Shown: piece by piece, positions 19,645 to 31,600 of the stretch
Layout: each line of letters starts with the position of its first letter
How positions within the stretch are numbered: the first letter of the stretch is position 1
NCBI GenBank assembly: GCA_009667805.1
Contig: CM019067.1
Location: forward strand, 67,750,637-67,814,636
From: Leptobrachium leishanense
Lineage: Eukaryota > Chordata > Amphibia > Anura > Megophryidae
DNA length: 64,000 nt
Reading direction: 5' to 3'
Notes under the pieces: generated by a model
Told to the model about the DNA's origin: nothing
Seen by the model: only the letters and a program-made list of their open reading frames with translations
The model's database searches: none
Program-made: the position numbers and the translations under genes

Positions 19645-22600
19645 CTGCAAAAAAATAATAATAAAAAAAAAAAAAAGAAATAAGACGTTGGTTCAGTCTG
19701 AAGACTAGAGGGCACATTTGATTGGTTAAAGAACATTAACATATTTCACAATCTTTATCAAAAACTCATAAGGCATCAGCTATTAAGCTATTAATTTAAA
19801 AGAGAGGCTCTAATTCATGAATATCTAACTATGGCCCCCCAGATGTTCCTGAACTACAACTCCCATGATTCTCTTCTCATCTATTTCATTCAAAGAATCC
19901 TGTGAACAGTGGCAATAGATATCTGAGGGTCCAGATTTTGATATCTCAGGTCTATATAGACATGTGCGATTCCGTTCGGACCAATTTGGAAATGGTCTGA
20001 AATATCGGCAATTCAATCAATCCATATTGCTGATATCCGAACTGAATTGGTTTCTGAATAAAAAGTTTCATATAAATCCAAATGTTTCTGATTATAAATC
20101 AGCCAGGTCCAAATATGATCGCAAAAATTCAGATTTAATTGAAATAGAAAAAATAATAATTCTAACCCTATAGCCCTAAATCTAGCCCAAACCTGACCCT
20201 AATCATAGGACACACAGAAACTGTTGGACTAGGCATACTCCTAACCCTAAAGTAACTGTAGCCCTAACCCTTGCTCTAGGTTTAGACTTAGCCCCACCTA
20301 ACCATTTTTTTAAGTATTACACACAAAGGTTCCGAATATTAGAAACGGCCAAATGTATCAGACATTTCCAATATTCGAAATTGGGCCAATACTGAAATAT
20401 CGGAAGCTTCCAATATCCAATTCGGCTGATTCAGATTATTTCTGAATCTGATATTTTTGGGATTCTGAAACAAACAGAGACACATTTTCCAGAGCTGCAC
20501 ATATCTAGTTCTAAAATAAGCATGTTCCTTTATCAACCATTTGGGTAATTATTAAGGAATCAACTGCATACTAAAACTAATAAGTGATTGTGGTCATTGG
20601 GAGTAAAATCCATAATGGAGCACCTCAACAGAGATGACTGGAGGGTTTCCGGTCTATGGGTCTCTCCTGCTGATATTGAACCAGTTGTGGTAATTTAGAC
20701 GCGGCAATTAGCACATCTCACATCATCACTAGAGTTAAACTTGGAATAGGACCCTCTATGTGGGAGGAGAGGGGACCCCCTTGTGCCATAACCTGTGACA
20801 TAAGTTATTTTCTTGCCTGGAGTTTCCCTTTTATCGTTCAGGAAATTCTTTAAAAAAAATCAAATTAATCCAGTGAGTAATTTAAAATTATTCTCAGTCT
20901 GAGTAATGCCAGGCAGTAAAACAGACAGGGAACGTGCCAGGCAATTAGTGGGCCGGGTTGGTGTCTGTCCATTTACAAGCAGCAGATGTTTCACACCAAA
21001 ACCCTTTGATTGCTTTGATAGTCTCCAGGTGTGATAGGCTCAGGTATCTAACGCAACTCAATCCAGATTACTAGCTCTATGACACACAGTGTTCAGCAAA
21101 CACTAGTCCAGATTGACAGTCTATTATTACTGCCAAGAACGGGGAGGCCCATTTACCTGCCCGGGCTGGTAATTTTGTGGAAGGCACACTTGGCAGGTTC
21201 ACGTTGGCCATGTGTTTGTTAAGCTCATCTTGCTCCAACTCTTCTAGTTCTTGCAATAATTCATCCTGGAGAAAAAAAAAAAAAGAGTTTCTCATAAAAA
21301 AATGCATAGACATATAAGCAAGTAACAACCAAAGGAGCTGGCACTTCAGTACAACAAAAAGACACATGAAGCACAGAGAGAAAGTGGATGAAATCAGTCT
21401 GTAAAATATGTATTGTGATGATGATGTCACATGATATTAATTCGCTCTTCATGTCACTTACAATATATATATAGAAACATAGAAACATAGAAAATGGCGG
21501 CAGATAAGAACCGTTCGGCCCATCTAGTCTGCCCAATTACATGGATACTTAACCTGGATTTATCTTTTGTTTAGGATAGCCTTATGCCTATCCCATGCTT
21601 GCTTAAATTCAATCACTGTTTTGGCCTCTACCACTTCTACTGGAAGACTGTTCCATGTATCCACCACCCTCTCAGTAAAATAATGCTTTCTGATGTTACT
21701 TTTAAACCTTTGCCCCTCTAATCTAAGACTATGTCCTCTTGTTTTGCTATTTTGTTTCCTTTTAAATATACTCCCTTCCTCTACCTTGTGGATTCCCTTT
21801 ACGTATTTAAATGTTTCTATCATATCTCCTCTGTCTCGTCTTTTTTCCAAACTGTACATGTTAAGATCATTAAGCCTTTCCTGGTAACTTTTCTCCTTCA
21901 AGCCGTACACCATTTTAGTAGCCCTTCTCTGAACTCTCTCTAAGATGTCTATATCCTTCTGGAGATACGGTCTCCAGTACTGCACACAGTACTCCAAGTG
22001 AGGTCTCACCAGTGCTCTGTACAGTGGCATGAGCACTTCCCTTTTCCTACTGCTAATACCTCTCCCTACACAACCAAGCATTCTGCCAGCATTTCCTGCT
22101 GCTCTATTACATTGACTACTTACCTTTAGATCCTCTGAAATAATAACCCCTAAATCCCAACCCTCAGATGGGGATATACTATCACTGATGCTGGTATTTT
22201 AGGAGTAAAGGGTCATTATTCTAATTGTTACTGAACATTAAAAACTGTATGTATTGCTGTCTCTTTGTGCATGATTTAGTAATTCTTACTTACAAGTATA
22301 AACCTATTTTAATGTTTCTCAAGCAGTGTTAATTTCGTCGACTAAACATTTTAGTTGACTAAATATTAGAAAATGTTTCTGTCTGAAATATGACTAAAAT
22401 GAAATGACATTTTAGTCAAAAGACTACGACTAAAACTAAATCAATTTGCTGTCAAAATGGAAACTGGATTTAAGGTAAATGTTATTTATAACCGTTATAT
22501 CTGCGCCTGTATTGCATTTTCAGACCTTAATACCATAAATAATAGGTTAATAGATGTTTACTCCAGGAGTATAGAATGAGAAATGCTGAAATGATGCATT

Positions 22601-25600
22601 AATTACACTTTAACTAAACCCACTAGATTTTAGTCGACTAAATTTACAGTAGATTTTAAATCGACTAAAACTAGACTAAAATTAAAACAATTCAAAAATT
22701 AAAAGCTATTTTAGTCAAACGACTAACAGGGTTATTCAGAGAAAGGTGAAAACCAGGAGAATGAACAATCTAGACCAAATAGCCGATTTGGAAAGTGAGA
22801 TAAATGGGAGAATTTTTCTGGTTTGGCTATTTTGACCTAGAATTTTCACTTCTCCAGTCATTCTCCTGGTTTTCACATCTCTCTGAATAACCCTGTAAGA
22901 CTAAAACTAAATCAAAATTTGCTGTCAAAATTAACCCTGTTCTCAAGGCTCAACCTTGATTCATCAAACTGGCCATCTTTATACATCCTAAACATCATAT
23001 TTATACCTTCATTGATTTAAATGGGCGGTAACCTAAGGGGTTTTAAACACTGGGGTCAGAAAACAAACCAAAAAAAATAATTCACTTATTACAATGAGGT
23101 ATTATTATTATCATTTATATGGTGTCAACAGTTTTCGTAGCAGCTTGCAGTAAAGAATGAGAAATTAAACAAACAAGTTATAAACACAGAGACAAGAGGT
23201 GCAGAGGGCCTGCTGACAGGAGGTTACAGTCAAGAAGTTTATTAATAATAATAATAATAATATTTTTATTATTATTACACCCCGTTAACTGAAATCCCAG
23301 TATCAGGAAGACTCCGAAAAACTGAATTTTTGGAGCTGTACAGATTTTATTAATTCCAGATCATGGGTGCTCTGGACAGATTTTGCCTCTTGGGAACAAG
23401 GTTCCAGAGCACTACAGCAGACCATGGCTCATTCTGGGAGCCTCTTGGCAGCCTCTGCATGTGACATGCTGCCAGAGTCCCACAGTCTCCGGGTATCATG
23501 TCCACAAAGAAATGCTGCAGAGCGCTCCCAGCATGTGTACACAGAGGAAGCTGCAGCATGATCGAGATCGCGGCACTCCTGCTGCGATCTCCTTCCTCTA
23601 AGGCTAATGTCAGACGAATGCAATCTGAGCGCACTCTGCGTGCGTGCATAATGGACGTACGTACTGACGGAAGATACTGTAGACCCCACACGGTCTGTTT
23701 TTTTCAACAGTTGTAGGAAAAAAAAGGGAAATATGGGAATCAAAATTAATTAAAATTTAAATGACAGGTACAGTCAGCCAGACCAAAAAAACCTCTGAGC
23801 GTCAACGTGATGGACGTCGCAAATGCTCTGCGTCTGATGTCGCCTCATCACACACACAGGCCGCTACGTGGATGCGGCGCACTCCGGGCGTCCGTCGTAG
23901 CGCTTTTACGTAGAGGCCTAAATGGCATCCATTGCCACCTACGTGGTGCATGCGCCCTTCGGTGCACACGTACTTCATGTGTTGGCCTCTATTGATCACA
24001 AATCAATGCTACGACGGACGCTAAACTGTGCGGCGACACGGACGTGATGACTGCGTTCATCTGACGCTAGCCTAAAACATCAGATTCTTCCAGATTCTGA
24101 ATCCAGGAGAATCTAAAATCCAGAATGCTCGAGGGGGTCCTAAGCATCCCAGATAAGAGGTGCGCCACCTTCATAATTATTCCACAGGTAGATCCTTATA
24201 TGGAGCTCCACACTATTTCCCAACACAGGAACTACTTTCGAAAAAAAACATGTTGCTTTTTGAGAAAGTCCAGTTAAACAATTAAAGTCAGATTTCAGAT
24301 TTTTCTTTTTTACATTAAAGTGAATATGGTGAGATCTAAAAAGAAGCATTTGATATAAATGCATTAAAGAGAAATTATAATTTCAGCATAAAATCTAGTA
24401 AAATGAGACCGTTCGAGAGCTGGATGTGGACGAGGTGACAGTTAAGTTGCTGGTTCCAGCTAAATACGAATTACTTTCTTCCAAACTAACTACATCGATT
24501 GAAGCCTAGACATGTTTTTGTTCTCTATGAGCCAGAGGGTAATCCAGACATGGACCCCTTAGTCGAGTTACCTACAGAGGTATGAGCTATAACCTTCTGA
24601 AGAGGCTTAAATAGACTGACATGATCGTCGGGGGGTTGCTGTATCTCCAATGCAGAGGAGACTTCCTTGGCATCTCAGTTCTAGCCGCCCTTTTGGGTGG
24701 ACGCAGGCTGAGTTTCTTCTGTAATGGCACTACCAAGCTAAAACTTCCTACGAGACCTGAGCGGGGACTCACCAAACGTCAGGTCACTGGTGCTGTTGCC
24801 CGTGCTCTTGTACACATGTTTTTGATCAAGCCTTTTGTATGAAGCAACAAGAACTCATTAATCCCTTCCCGACCACTGACGTACCATGTACGTCCTGCCC
24901 ACGGGCCTCCCTTAGACCTGCGGACGTACATAGTACGTCAGCACGCTCCTAACCTCCCTCCCGCCGATACTCACCTCCCTCGCTGGCTCCAACGCTATGG
25001 CAAGCTTGCTATGCCATTTCCTGGGGGCTGGCAGATCCAATGAAGTCATCACACTGCGCAATGATTTCATCGGCAGGCGCCGGTAAGGAAAATTCAGCAA
25101 AAGGGAGGGGGCTCCTTTGGAGCTCTCTATCGCCCCAACCATTTAAAGGTATAGTGATGCTTTTTGCAAGAAATAAATAAATAAATAATAAAAAAAATGT
25201 TTTTTTTTAAAAATATTGTCTGGGGGGGGGTTTAGTTAAATAGGACCTAGGCTATCCTCTAAAAATAATGAGCATAAAACAGTCAGAATGAGCTCAGCGC
25301 ACATAGATGAACTGGCTCAGCAGTTAAGGGGTTAAAAAGCAAAAACATGTAAAAATTGGGTATTTCTATTCTCCGGACAAAATTTTGAAACTATTTAGCC
25401 GGGGTCTTTTTTGGTGGTTGTAGATTTTGAGGATTAAAATTACGAAAAAGTGTGTTTTTCCAATTTTTTTCATCATATTTCATATTTTTTTTATAGTAAA
25501 TTAGAAGATATGATGGAAATAATGGTATTTTTAGAAAGTCCATTTAATGGCGGGAAAAACGGTGTATAATATGTGTGGATTGCATAAACGAGTAAGAGGA

Positions 25601-28600
25601 AAATTTGACCTAAACACTAACAGCGCAGAAACGTAAAAACAGCAGCAGTCACTAAAGGACGGATTTGTGTAAAACCGCCCAGTCACTAAGGGGTTAAACC
25701 ATCCTAAGGCCTTGTGGGTCCCCTGGGCAAGGCATGGTTTTAAGACTTCACTCTCTGATAGGGTTGGGGAGTGCATTCCCTGACGCACACACCTCATGAG
25801 AAAAGAATGTCTCATCTTATAGAGTAAACTGAACCAAAAGTGCCGAGCTGGAACTCAGTGATGATTGATTTTCTGTGATGAGAGGCCCAAGAAAAGACCT
25901 CTTTTACGCCACCCAAACATCAGAACCAATTTTAGAATAACAATATAATTGTATTGTAAAAACAGCATTTTATTTAAACCTTACCTCGTCAAACTCTTCC
26001 CCAAAACCAGCAGGGCGAGAAATTGCATCTGAGATTTCTTGCGCCACTTCTTGCTGTTCATTGATGTCCTGCATCAATTCGTCTATCTTGTTCACATCCC
26101 TGAAAGTATTAGATTTTCATTTAATTCTATTATCGACAAATTAAATACCGAAAGAAAGTCTTACAAAGAAAAACGAATGATTTTTTTCTCTCTAAATGGC
26201 TGACTTATCTTGCTGTATGAATATATAACTGTCTAGATTTATTATTTTTCTCACCTCCAACTCGACAAAGGTTTGTGCCCATTCCAAGAAATATTGGCGT
26301 AGGTACAATGCAATCAACATGCCCTTCCATGTATTTCATTTTATTAATCCATCACCTTTTATGTAAGATTATATCAATTCTTCCCTTCGGCCTTACATAA
26401 TTACTTTTTCCTTTTTTTTTTTTAAATCCGCGCTACGTGTCCTTTTTTAAATACTTTAATTCATCACCGAGGTAGCATTAACACTTAAGGGGCATGTAGC
26501 TAAAAAACCAAGAAGAAAAAAAAATAGCCGTTTAAATTAATGGAGCGTGAGAAAAAGGTTGCAATAATGAAAATTTTTGTCTAATCGCCCACACTTGTGC
26601 TTTAACCTCCAAAAATCAATGTAGCACGTGTAATTGCTCCAATGGCAGAACACAGGAGAAAAATCGGCAAAAAAAAAATGATCACTTGCAGAAAATAGCT
26701 TGTTTAAAAGGACACATTACCATATATTTTTAAAGCGAGGTCAGCCAACGTGCTAAAATAGTAATAATTGGAATATGTCTGCTCTGGTCTTACTACGCCA
26801 AGAACTGCCTGTATAGTTTATATATGTCTTATTCACAGGATTTACGTGAAAATAATATATGACGCCTTCATCCAATAATATCTCACCAATCCATAACGCG
26901 TTAAAAAGACTTTCAATATGTCGAGCAATGTTACTTACATGTTTTGATGGACAGTTTTCATTGCCTTTGCAGCATAGCCCATATTTTTTAGCACTTCAGT
27001 GTTTGTGTGTGAGTTCTCTAGCGCCTCCCTCTGAAATTCAATGGTGGACAGCGTCCCATCTATCTGCGTCAGCTGCTTCTCCAATCTCTTCTTCCTTTTC
27101 AGGGCTTGCAAGGCAGCTGAGAGAAGAAGTAAAGCTAAGATTTCATGCCGTGGACCTGGATGGCCAACACACTTTAATCCACGCCGTAGGACTTTTAGAA
27201 AAAAAAAAATCTGAGGTTTCTCGAGGATTCGGCCTCAGGGACGAATACTTCGGATGAGTTTGGGCAAACATCTTCAAGCGTGAGTACAGACTCTTTTTTG
27301 GCGACACGCACAAGGAGAGACAATTCAGGAGGGGCTGCCATAACCAACCAGCAAATTTAGGAACCATTGGGGAAACGTATGGCCAAGAAACCCCCACCGC
27401 GCCAGAATTTCTCCAAATATCGGAGACCTTAGTTTATAATTTATCTAATATTCCGTTATCTATAACTGAGGTGAATGTACTCTCGAAGGGTTTATAATTT
27501 TGTCCCAGTAATAAGATTGATACGTTTGATATCCAAATTGATTTGTATAAATTCTTCCGCAATATTCGTTTAAAGGCTTTCTTTGCACAGCAACCTCCTA
27601 TTGAAACTGTGGCATCGGCTGCAGCCTTCAGTGCGTCGGCTCTGGAGTTGAGAACTAAGAGTGTTTTTAACCCTAAACGAACTGAGGCTGCAATTGAGAC
27701 CTTTACTACTTTGGTAGAACATGATTTTGCGGAGTTATTAACGACACACCATTTCTCTAAGAGTACACCTAATTTTTCTCAGGCAGAAAATGTTGCGCTA
27801 CAGAATTTACGTATGAATAATAAAATTACTATAAAACCTGCCGACAAGGGGGGCGCTGTAGTCGTGCTAAATACGGTTGATTATTTAAAAGAAATTCAGC
27901 GCCAACTGGAGGATTCTAACACCTATAAGAAACTTGACAGCAATCCTACAAATGCAATTGTTGAGATAATTGCAATTTTGGTAGAGGAAGCTATACACAC
28001 TAAGATAATTGATGAGAAACTATCATTATTTTTGACAAAAAAACATCCAATTGTTCCGACATTATATATTCTTCCAAAGATACATAAATCCTTGATTGAA
28101 CCACCGGGTAGACCAATTGTTTCTGCTGTTGAATCAGTCTTGAGCCCTCTGTCAATTTTTTTTGGACAGAGTTGCTCGCCCCTATCTCCAGCAGATTAAA
28201 TCTTTTGTTTTGGATACAAATGATTTTTTTACTAAATTGAAAAAGATACCAGCTAATCCACATAGTATTCTTGTGAGTCTTGATATTACCAGTCTATATA
28301 TCGATAATCAATCAGGTATAGAAGCATTTACGAAAACTTTGGAAAAATTGGGATATGACGATAGTAGACTAAATTTTTTGGTCTCTCTTCTTAAAATCGT
28401 ACTTGAATTTTTTTTTGGTGTTTGACAAGAGCTTCTTTATGCAGATCCGTGGTAAGTCAATGGGGACTAATGTAGCTCCAACATATGCTAACATCTATAT
28501 GGCCCAATTTGAGGAGGATGCCGTCTATACCAACCAGTTGTTTAATAATTACGTGAAGTGTTGGTATCGTTATATTGACGGCATCTTTTCTCATTTGGGA

Positions 28601-31600
28601 AGGACCCCATGACTGCCTTGAAGAGTTTGTATCATTGCTTAATGATGTGTCGCCCACCATCGATTTTACCATGGTCTCAAGCCCTGAAGCTATCAGTTTT
28701 CTCGACACCATGGTAATAAAACAGGGCGATTGTTTTGTGACTGATTCATTCAAAAAACCAACTGATAGAAATGCACTTCTTAGATTTGACAGTGCATATC
28801 CAGATACTCTAATACGGTCTCTCCCATGTAGCCAGTTCCTTAGAGTGAAAAGAATTGTGAATGATGTAGAACTGTGCAACACTAGGTTGGGAGAGATGGT
28901 GACTAGATTTAGTGAGAGAGGGTATCCCTCTAAACTTCTTCAAAAAGAATTGACGTATGTGAGAGACAAACCCATAACGCCAGTTTCTCAAATAAAGAAA
29001 CACAATAGATTGGCATTTGTGTAGGGATGCACCGATACCACTTTTTTAAGACCGAGTACGAGTACCGATACTTTTTAAAAGTACTCACCGATACCGAGTA
29101 CCGATACTTTTATTTAATGTCATGTGACGCTTTCCAATAGGAACAGACCTCATAAAAATTTATATGAGATTGACCGCAGCTCACATGGATTTGCCCCCAG
29201 GTCTCATGGATTTGCCCCCAGCTCACATGGATTTGCCCCCAGGTCTCATGGATTTGCCCCCAGGTCACATGGATTTGCCCCCAGCTCACATGGGTTTGCC
29301 CCCAGCTCACATGGGTTTGCCCCCAGCTCACATGGATTTGCCCCCAGGTCTCATGGATTTGCCCCCAGGTCTCATGGATTTGCCCCCAGGTCTCATGGAT
29401 TTGCCCCCAGCTCACATGGATTTGCCCCCAGCTCACATGGGTTTGCCCCCAGCTCACATGGATTTCCCCCAGGTCTCATGGATTTGCCCCCAGGTCTCAT
29501 GGATTGGCCCCCAGGTCTCATGGATTGGCCCCCAGGTCTCATGGATTGGCCCCCAGGTCTCATGGATTGGCCCCCAGGTCTCATGGATTGGCCCCCAGGT
29601 CTCATGGATTGGCCCCCAGGTCTCATGGATTGGCCCCCAGGTCTCATGGATTTGCCCCCAGGTCTCATGGATTGCCCCCAGGTCTCATGGATTGGCCCCC
29701 AGGTCTCATGGATTTACCCCCAGCTCGAACGCTGGCCATGTGCATGTAAAGCACGCGGCCAGCATTCCCCTCCGGCGCGCCAAATACTCACCCTTCCTGA
29801 AGTTCCGGTCGCTGGGCAGTGATGCGGTCACGTGGCCGCCGGGCACATCTGTGATGCTGCCTCCAGCCGAGAGGCAGCGTCACAGGAGCGCCCAGTGGCC
29901 GCAGGAACGCATCACTGCCCAGCGACCGGAACTTCAGGAAGGGTGAGTATTTGGCGCACCGGAAGGGAACGCTGGCCGCGTGCTTTACATGCACACGGCC
30001 AGCTTCCCCAGCCCCGCGGATACCGGCAAGCCGGCCCAGCGCCGGCTTCCGGTATCGGCGGGATGTATCGGGCCGTTTGCACGAGTAACAAGTACTCGTG
30101 CAAACGGCAATATCGGCCCCGATACCGATACTAGTATCGGTATCGGTGCATCCCTACATTTGTGTCCAAATTTGGAACTCATTTTAAGGCCTTGAGACAA
30201 ATATTTTGCAAGAACTGGCACATTTTAAAAGACACGTATCCTACAGTCCCGGAATTCAGCTTGCCCCCTTTGATGTCCTATAAGAGAGGTCGGTCCCTAA
30301 GAGAGACATTGGTACACGCTGAATTTCGCGGCACCGAAGCTGCCACACCATTGTTTGGGCGTCCTAAACGGGGGACGTTCCCTTGTCTAAATTGCTCTTG
30401 TTGCAATGCTGTAATTAAGGCAGACTAATTCGTACATCCACACACTCAGGTCAGAAATTCAAGGTAAAACAGTTCTTTACATTCAACTCTCAGTATGTGG
30501 TTTACTTTATTAAGTGCCCTTGTGGTTGGGTATATGTGGGAGAAACCACACAGAAAATCAAAAATAGAATTACTAAGCACAAGTCAGACATCCGCTTGAA
30601 AAAGATCGAATTACCTGTACCAAACCACTTTGTTACATCGGGTCATGATATCTCACAACTGAGGTTCCACGTAATAGATACAGTTAACAAATCAATTCGA
30701 GGTGGCGATAGAGGGATAGCATTAAAAATGAAAGAACTGTACTGGATACATTGCTTGAACACCATTGAGCCTTGTGGATTAAATAGGGATTTTGACCTCT
30801 CCCCTTTTTTATAATGTGGTCAATTTGGGTATTTAGAATCAATTTCTAAAAAGAATTTCTTTAAAAAAAAAATTCTTTAAAAATCTGGCTGCTTTTCATC
30901 ATAGACAATTTTTGTACACTGAAAATTAACCATAATATATATATAATATGATTTAATAAAAAATTTGAGTAAATTTAATTATTGTTATGGTACTAATTTT
31001 TGGTGGTTGTTTTTATTCTGTATTATTTTTGTTTCATATTGTATATTATGTTTAATGGTTTGAGTAGGTGAAATGAAGCAAAAGTCGTACGCTGTGTAGG
31101 TCTTGCTAACACTCCTGGGCTATTCAGCAGGTTTTTGTGATTAATGTAGAATTGATCCATTAGCTGAATTGGTTTTCACCTATTTATATGTGCTGTTTAT
31201 TTAGACTTGACAAAGACTCGAGGGTCGAAACGTTGTCTGGTGTTCGTATTCTTCGTGGAATAAAACCTGTTTTAATACTACTACCAGGAGTCGGCAACTT
31301 TATTTCCTGGATGATCAAGGCAGCACCACAGCTTAGATACAAGTAGGAAAAAAATAGAAATATGTATAAGAAACACCACAATGGTGAACATCAGTGCGAC
31401 TTTGAGGAGCTATTGTAAGGGTGGTACCCGGTGTGAGCCGTGGTAGGACCCCCAGGATTTGGCATAATAACCCTTAAGGCGGGGATACGTCTATAAAACA
31501 CTTTATGTAAACAACAGATTAATCCACAGATGCTGTAGTAGGTAACTGCAGGTTGATATACAGGAACCGTAGATAGAGAACACGGATGCTTGGAGACGTG

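Larger units (their letters stand above)
27411..30814 (+). pseudogene. Penelope-like RT plus GIY-YIG endonuclease ORF, broken
   Basis: The N-terminal part has the PLE pattern (VYNLSNIPLS...KGL, then the RNIRLKAFF box near 27563). RT follows: IKPADKGGAVVV (near 27835), LPKIHKS and PPGRPIVS (near 28075-28115), motif A SLDITSLY (near 28278), GTNVAPTYANIYM (motif B, near 28460) and the catalytic box at 28571-28582, which reads YIDG where active enzymes have YIDD. Thumb sequence continues to HNRLAFV. After the inserted hAT element it resumes with FGTHFKALRQIFC ... YKRGRSLRETLV and a Cys-rich stretch, then VYFIKCPCGWVYVGET, the GIY-YIG nuclease, with RITKHKSDIR. Frame changes occur near 28180, 28415 and 28590, plus stops near 27490 and 30428. 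Non-functional as read. Confidence 0.87.
27240..31345 (+). mobile_element. Penelope-like element (PLE) with GIY-YIG endonuclease, in CHMP4C intron 1
   Basis: Penelope-like retroelements combine a telomerase-like reverse transcriptase with a GIY-YIG endonuclease. Both are present on the plus strand: RT from about 27411 to 29021 and 30165-30428, endonuclease 30480-30814. The 3' region has the CGAAACGTTGTCTGG and ATAAAACCTGTTTTA stretch near 31225-31280 that often marks PLE ends. A hAT element (29022-30156) interrupts it with a perfect 8-bp duplication. Outer limits are approximate, since no target duplication was found. It is antisense to CHMP4C. Confidence 0.88.

Noticed and set aside
20160..20290. 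Interstitial telomere-like CCCTAA stretch
   Set aside because: Only scattered CCCTAA-like words with variable spacing within a hAT-type MITE; not a telomeric array.
29110..29822. Long open frames on both strands over the 29 kb array (up to 260 codons)
   Set aside because: They result from a stop-free 21-bp tandem unit. The proteins are pure repeats (PPGLMD, APRSHG, ETWGQIH), and the array lies inside a transposable element.
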